From Agapetus fuscipes (Eukaryota; Arthropoda; Insecta; Trichoptera; Glossosomatidae), in the NCBI GenBank assembly GCA_951799405.1, contig OX637357.1, forward strand, positions 682,001 through 746,000: a DNA stretch of 64,000 nt. Direction: 5' to 3'. The number at the start of each line of letters is the position of its first letter. Positions within the stretch are counted from its first letter, which is position 1. Under the pieces are notes generated by a model. It made no database searches and had not been told where the DNA came from. It saw nothing but the letters and a program-made list of their open reading frames with translations. The translations under genes and the position numbers were made by a program. Positions 63,614 to 64,000 of this stretch are shown here, piece after piece.

Positions 63614-64000
63614 CATTATTCTCCATTTCAGCAAAAAGGGATCCATCATTATGTATTCTAAATTCTAAATTTTGAATGTGTCTCAATGTTGCCATTTAAA
63701 GAAGTGTTGCCATTCAATGAAATTCTAAACAAAAAATCAATTTTGAGGAAGCCACAATTTTTTTTTAACACAAACTGGCTTTTATACCTACTTACTTACG
63801 TAATAAAATAATAAAACAGGCAGCTTAAAGAAATAATAATCCGCATAAAATACACATTTATATCAACAATAGCAAGCAGGTATATTGAGACATGTTGTGC
63901 AATATTACCAACATCTTAATTTTTTGATGAGGTCTCATTTTATTATCGAAAATAAGAGGAAAACTGAAAATAATAATTTAAATTAAACTAAGCAAAAAAT
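63614..64000. other. Znf598: AT-rich stretch at the window end
   Basis: No coding exon or repeat recognised; presumably the ZNF598 intron leading to the RING exon outside the window. Confidence 0.45.

Noticed and set aside
61190..64000. RING exon of ZNF598
   Set aside because: Read on the minus strand, no C3HC4 Cys/His pattern appears; the stretch is hAT, LINE tail and AT-rich DNA.

Overview
The window is nuclear DNA from an insect. GC-rich coding exons with GT-AG boundaries sit in AT-rich introns that are crowded with SINEs, LINE fragments, foldback elements and DNA transposons. Two conserved animal genes are recognisable. The gene content and repeat style suggest a repeat-rich, possibly hemipteran genome, but the species assignment is a guess.

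Layout. Positions 1-5320 hold repeats only. From 5321 to 27414 the + strand carries at least 16 coding exons of gawky (GW182/TNRC6), the scaffold of microRNA silencing: GW-repeat Argonaute-binding region, UBA domain, Q-rich region, PAM2-like motif, RRM and stop. Reading phases match across all 15 introns. Positions 27415 to about 38.4 kb are mostly single-copy, AT-rich and without long ORFs, and are probably a very long gawky 3' UTR. Positions 38.4-46.2 kb are repeat-rich intergenic DNA. From 61181 down to 46236 the - strand carries seven exons of ZNF598, the E3 ligase that senses collided ribosomes; its RING exon or exons lie beyond the right edge. The two genes are convergent. Both proteins contain PPG-phi motifs (PPPGL in Gawky; PPGF and PPPGF in ZNF598), the known ligand type of the GIGYF GYF domain.

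Mobile DNA. There are 5'-truncated RTE-type LINEs (two with long RT ORFs). Their roughly 250-bp 3' tail also occurs as some twenty free-standing SINE-like copies ending in TTAGA-type repeats. Other families are a CR1/Jockey-like LINE, several CR1/L2-type 3' ends, two tRNA-derived SINE families that form recurrent composites, and a 5S rRNA-derived unit fused to one of them. DNA transposons include a Tc1-like element with perfect ends and a 71-bp intron in its transposase, a hAT element and a hAT-like MITE each with 8-bp target duplications, and several foldback families. Three nested insertions can be read exactly.

The most novel-looking signal is a recurrent stem-loop box (CTGANGA, stem-loop, GAAAC) in several unrelated foldback elements. 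Its stem pairs co-vary between copies, which suggests a structured, hammerhead-like RNA motif. No prokaryotic-type system, CRISPR array or functional tRNA gene was seen.
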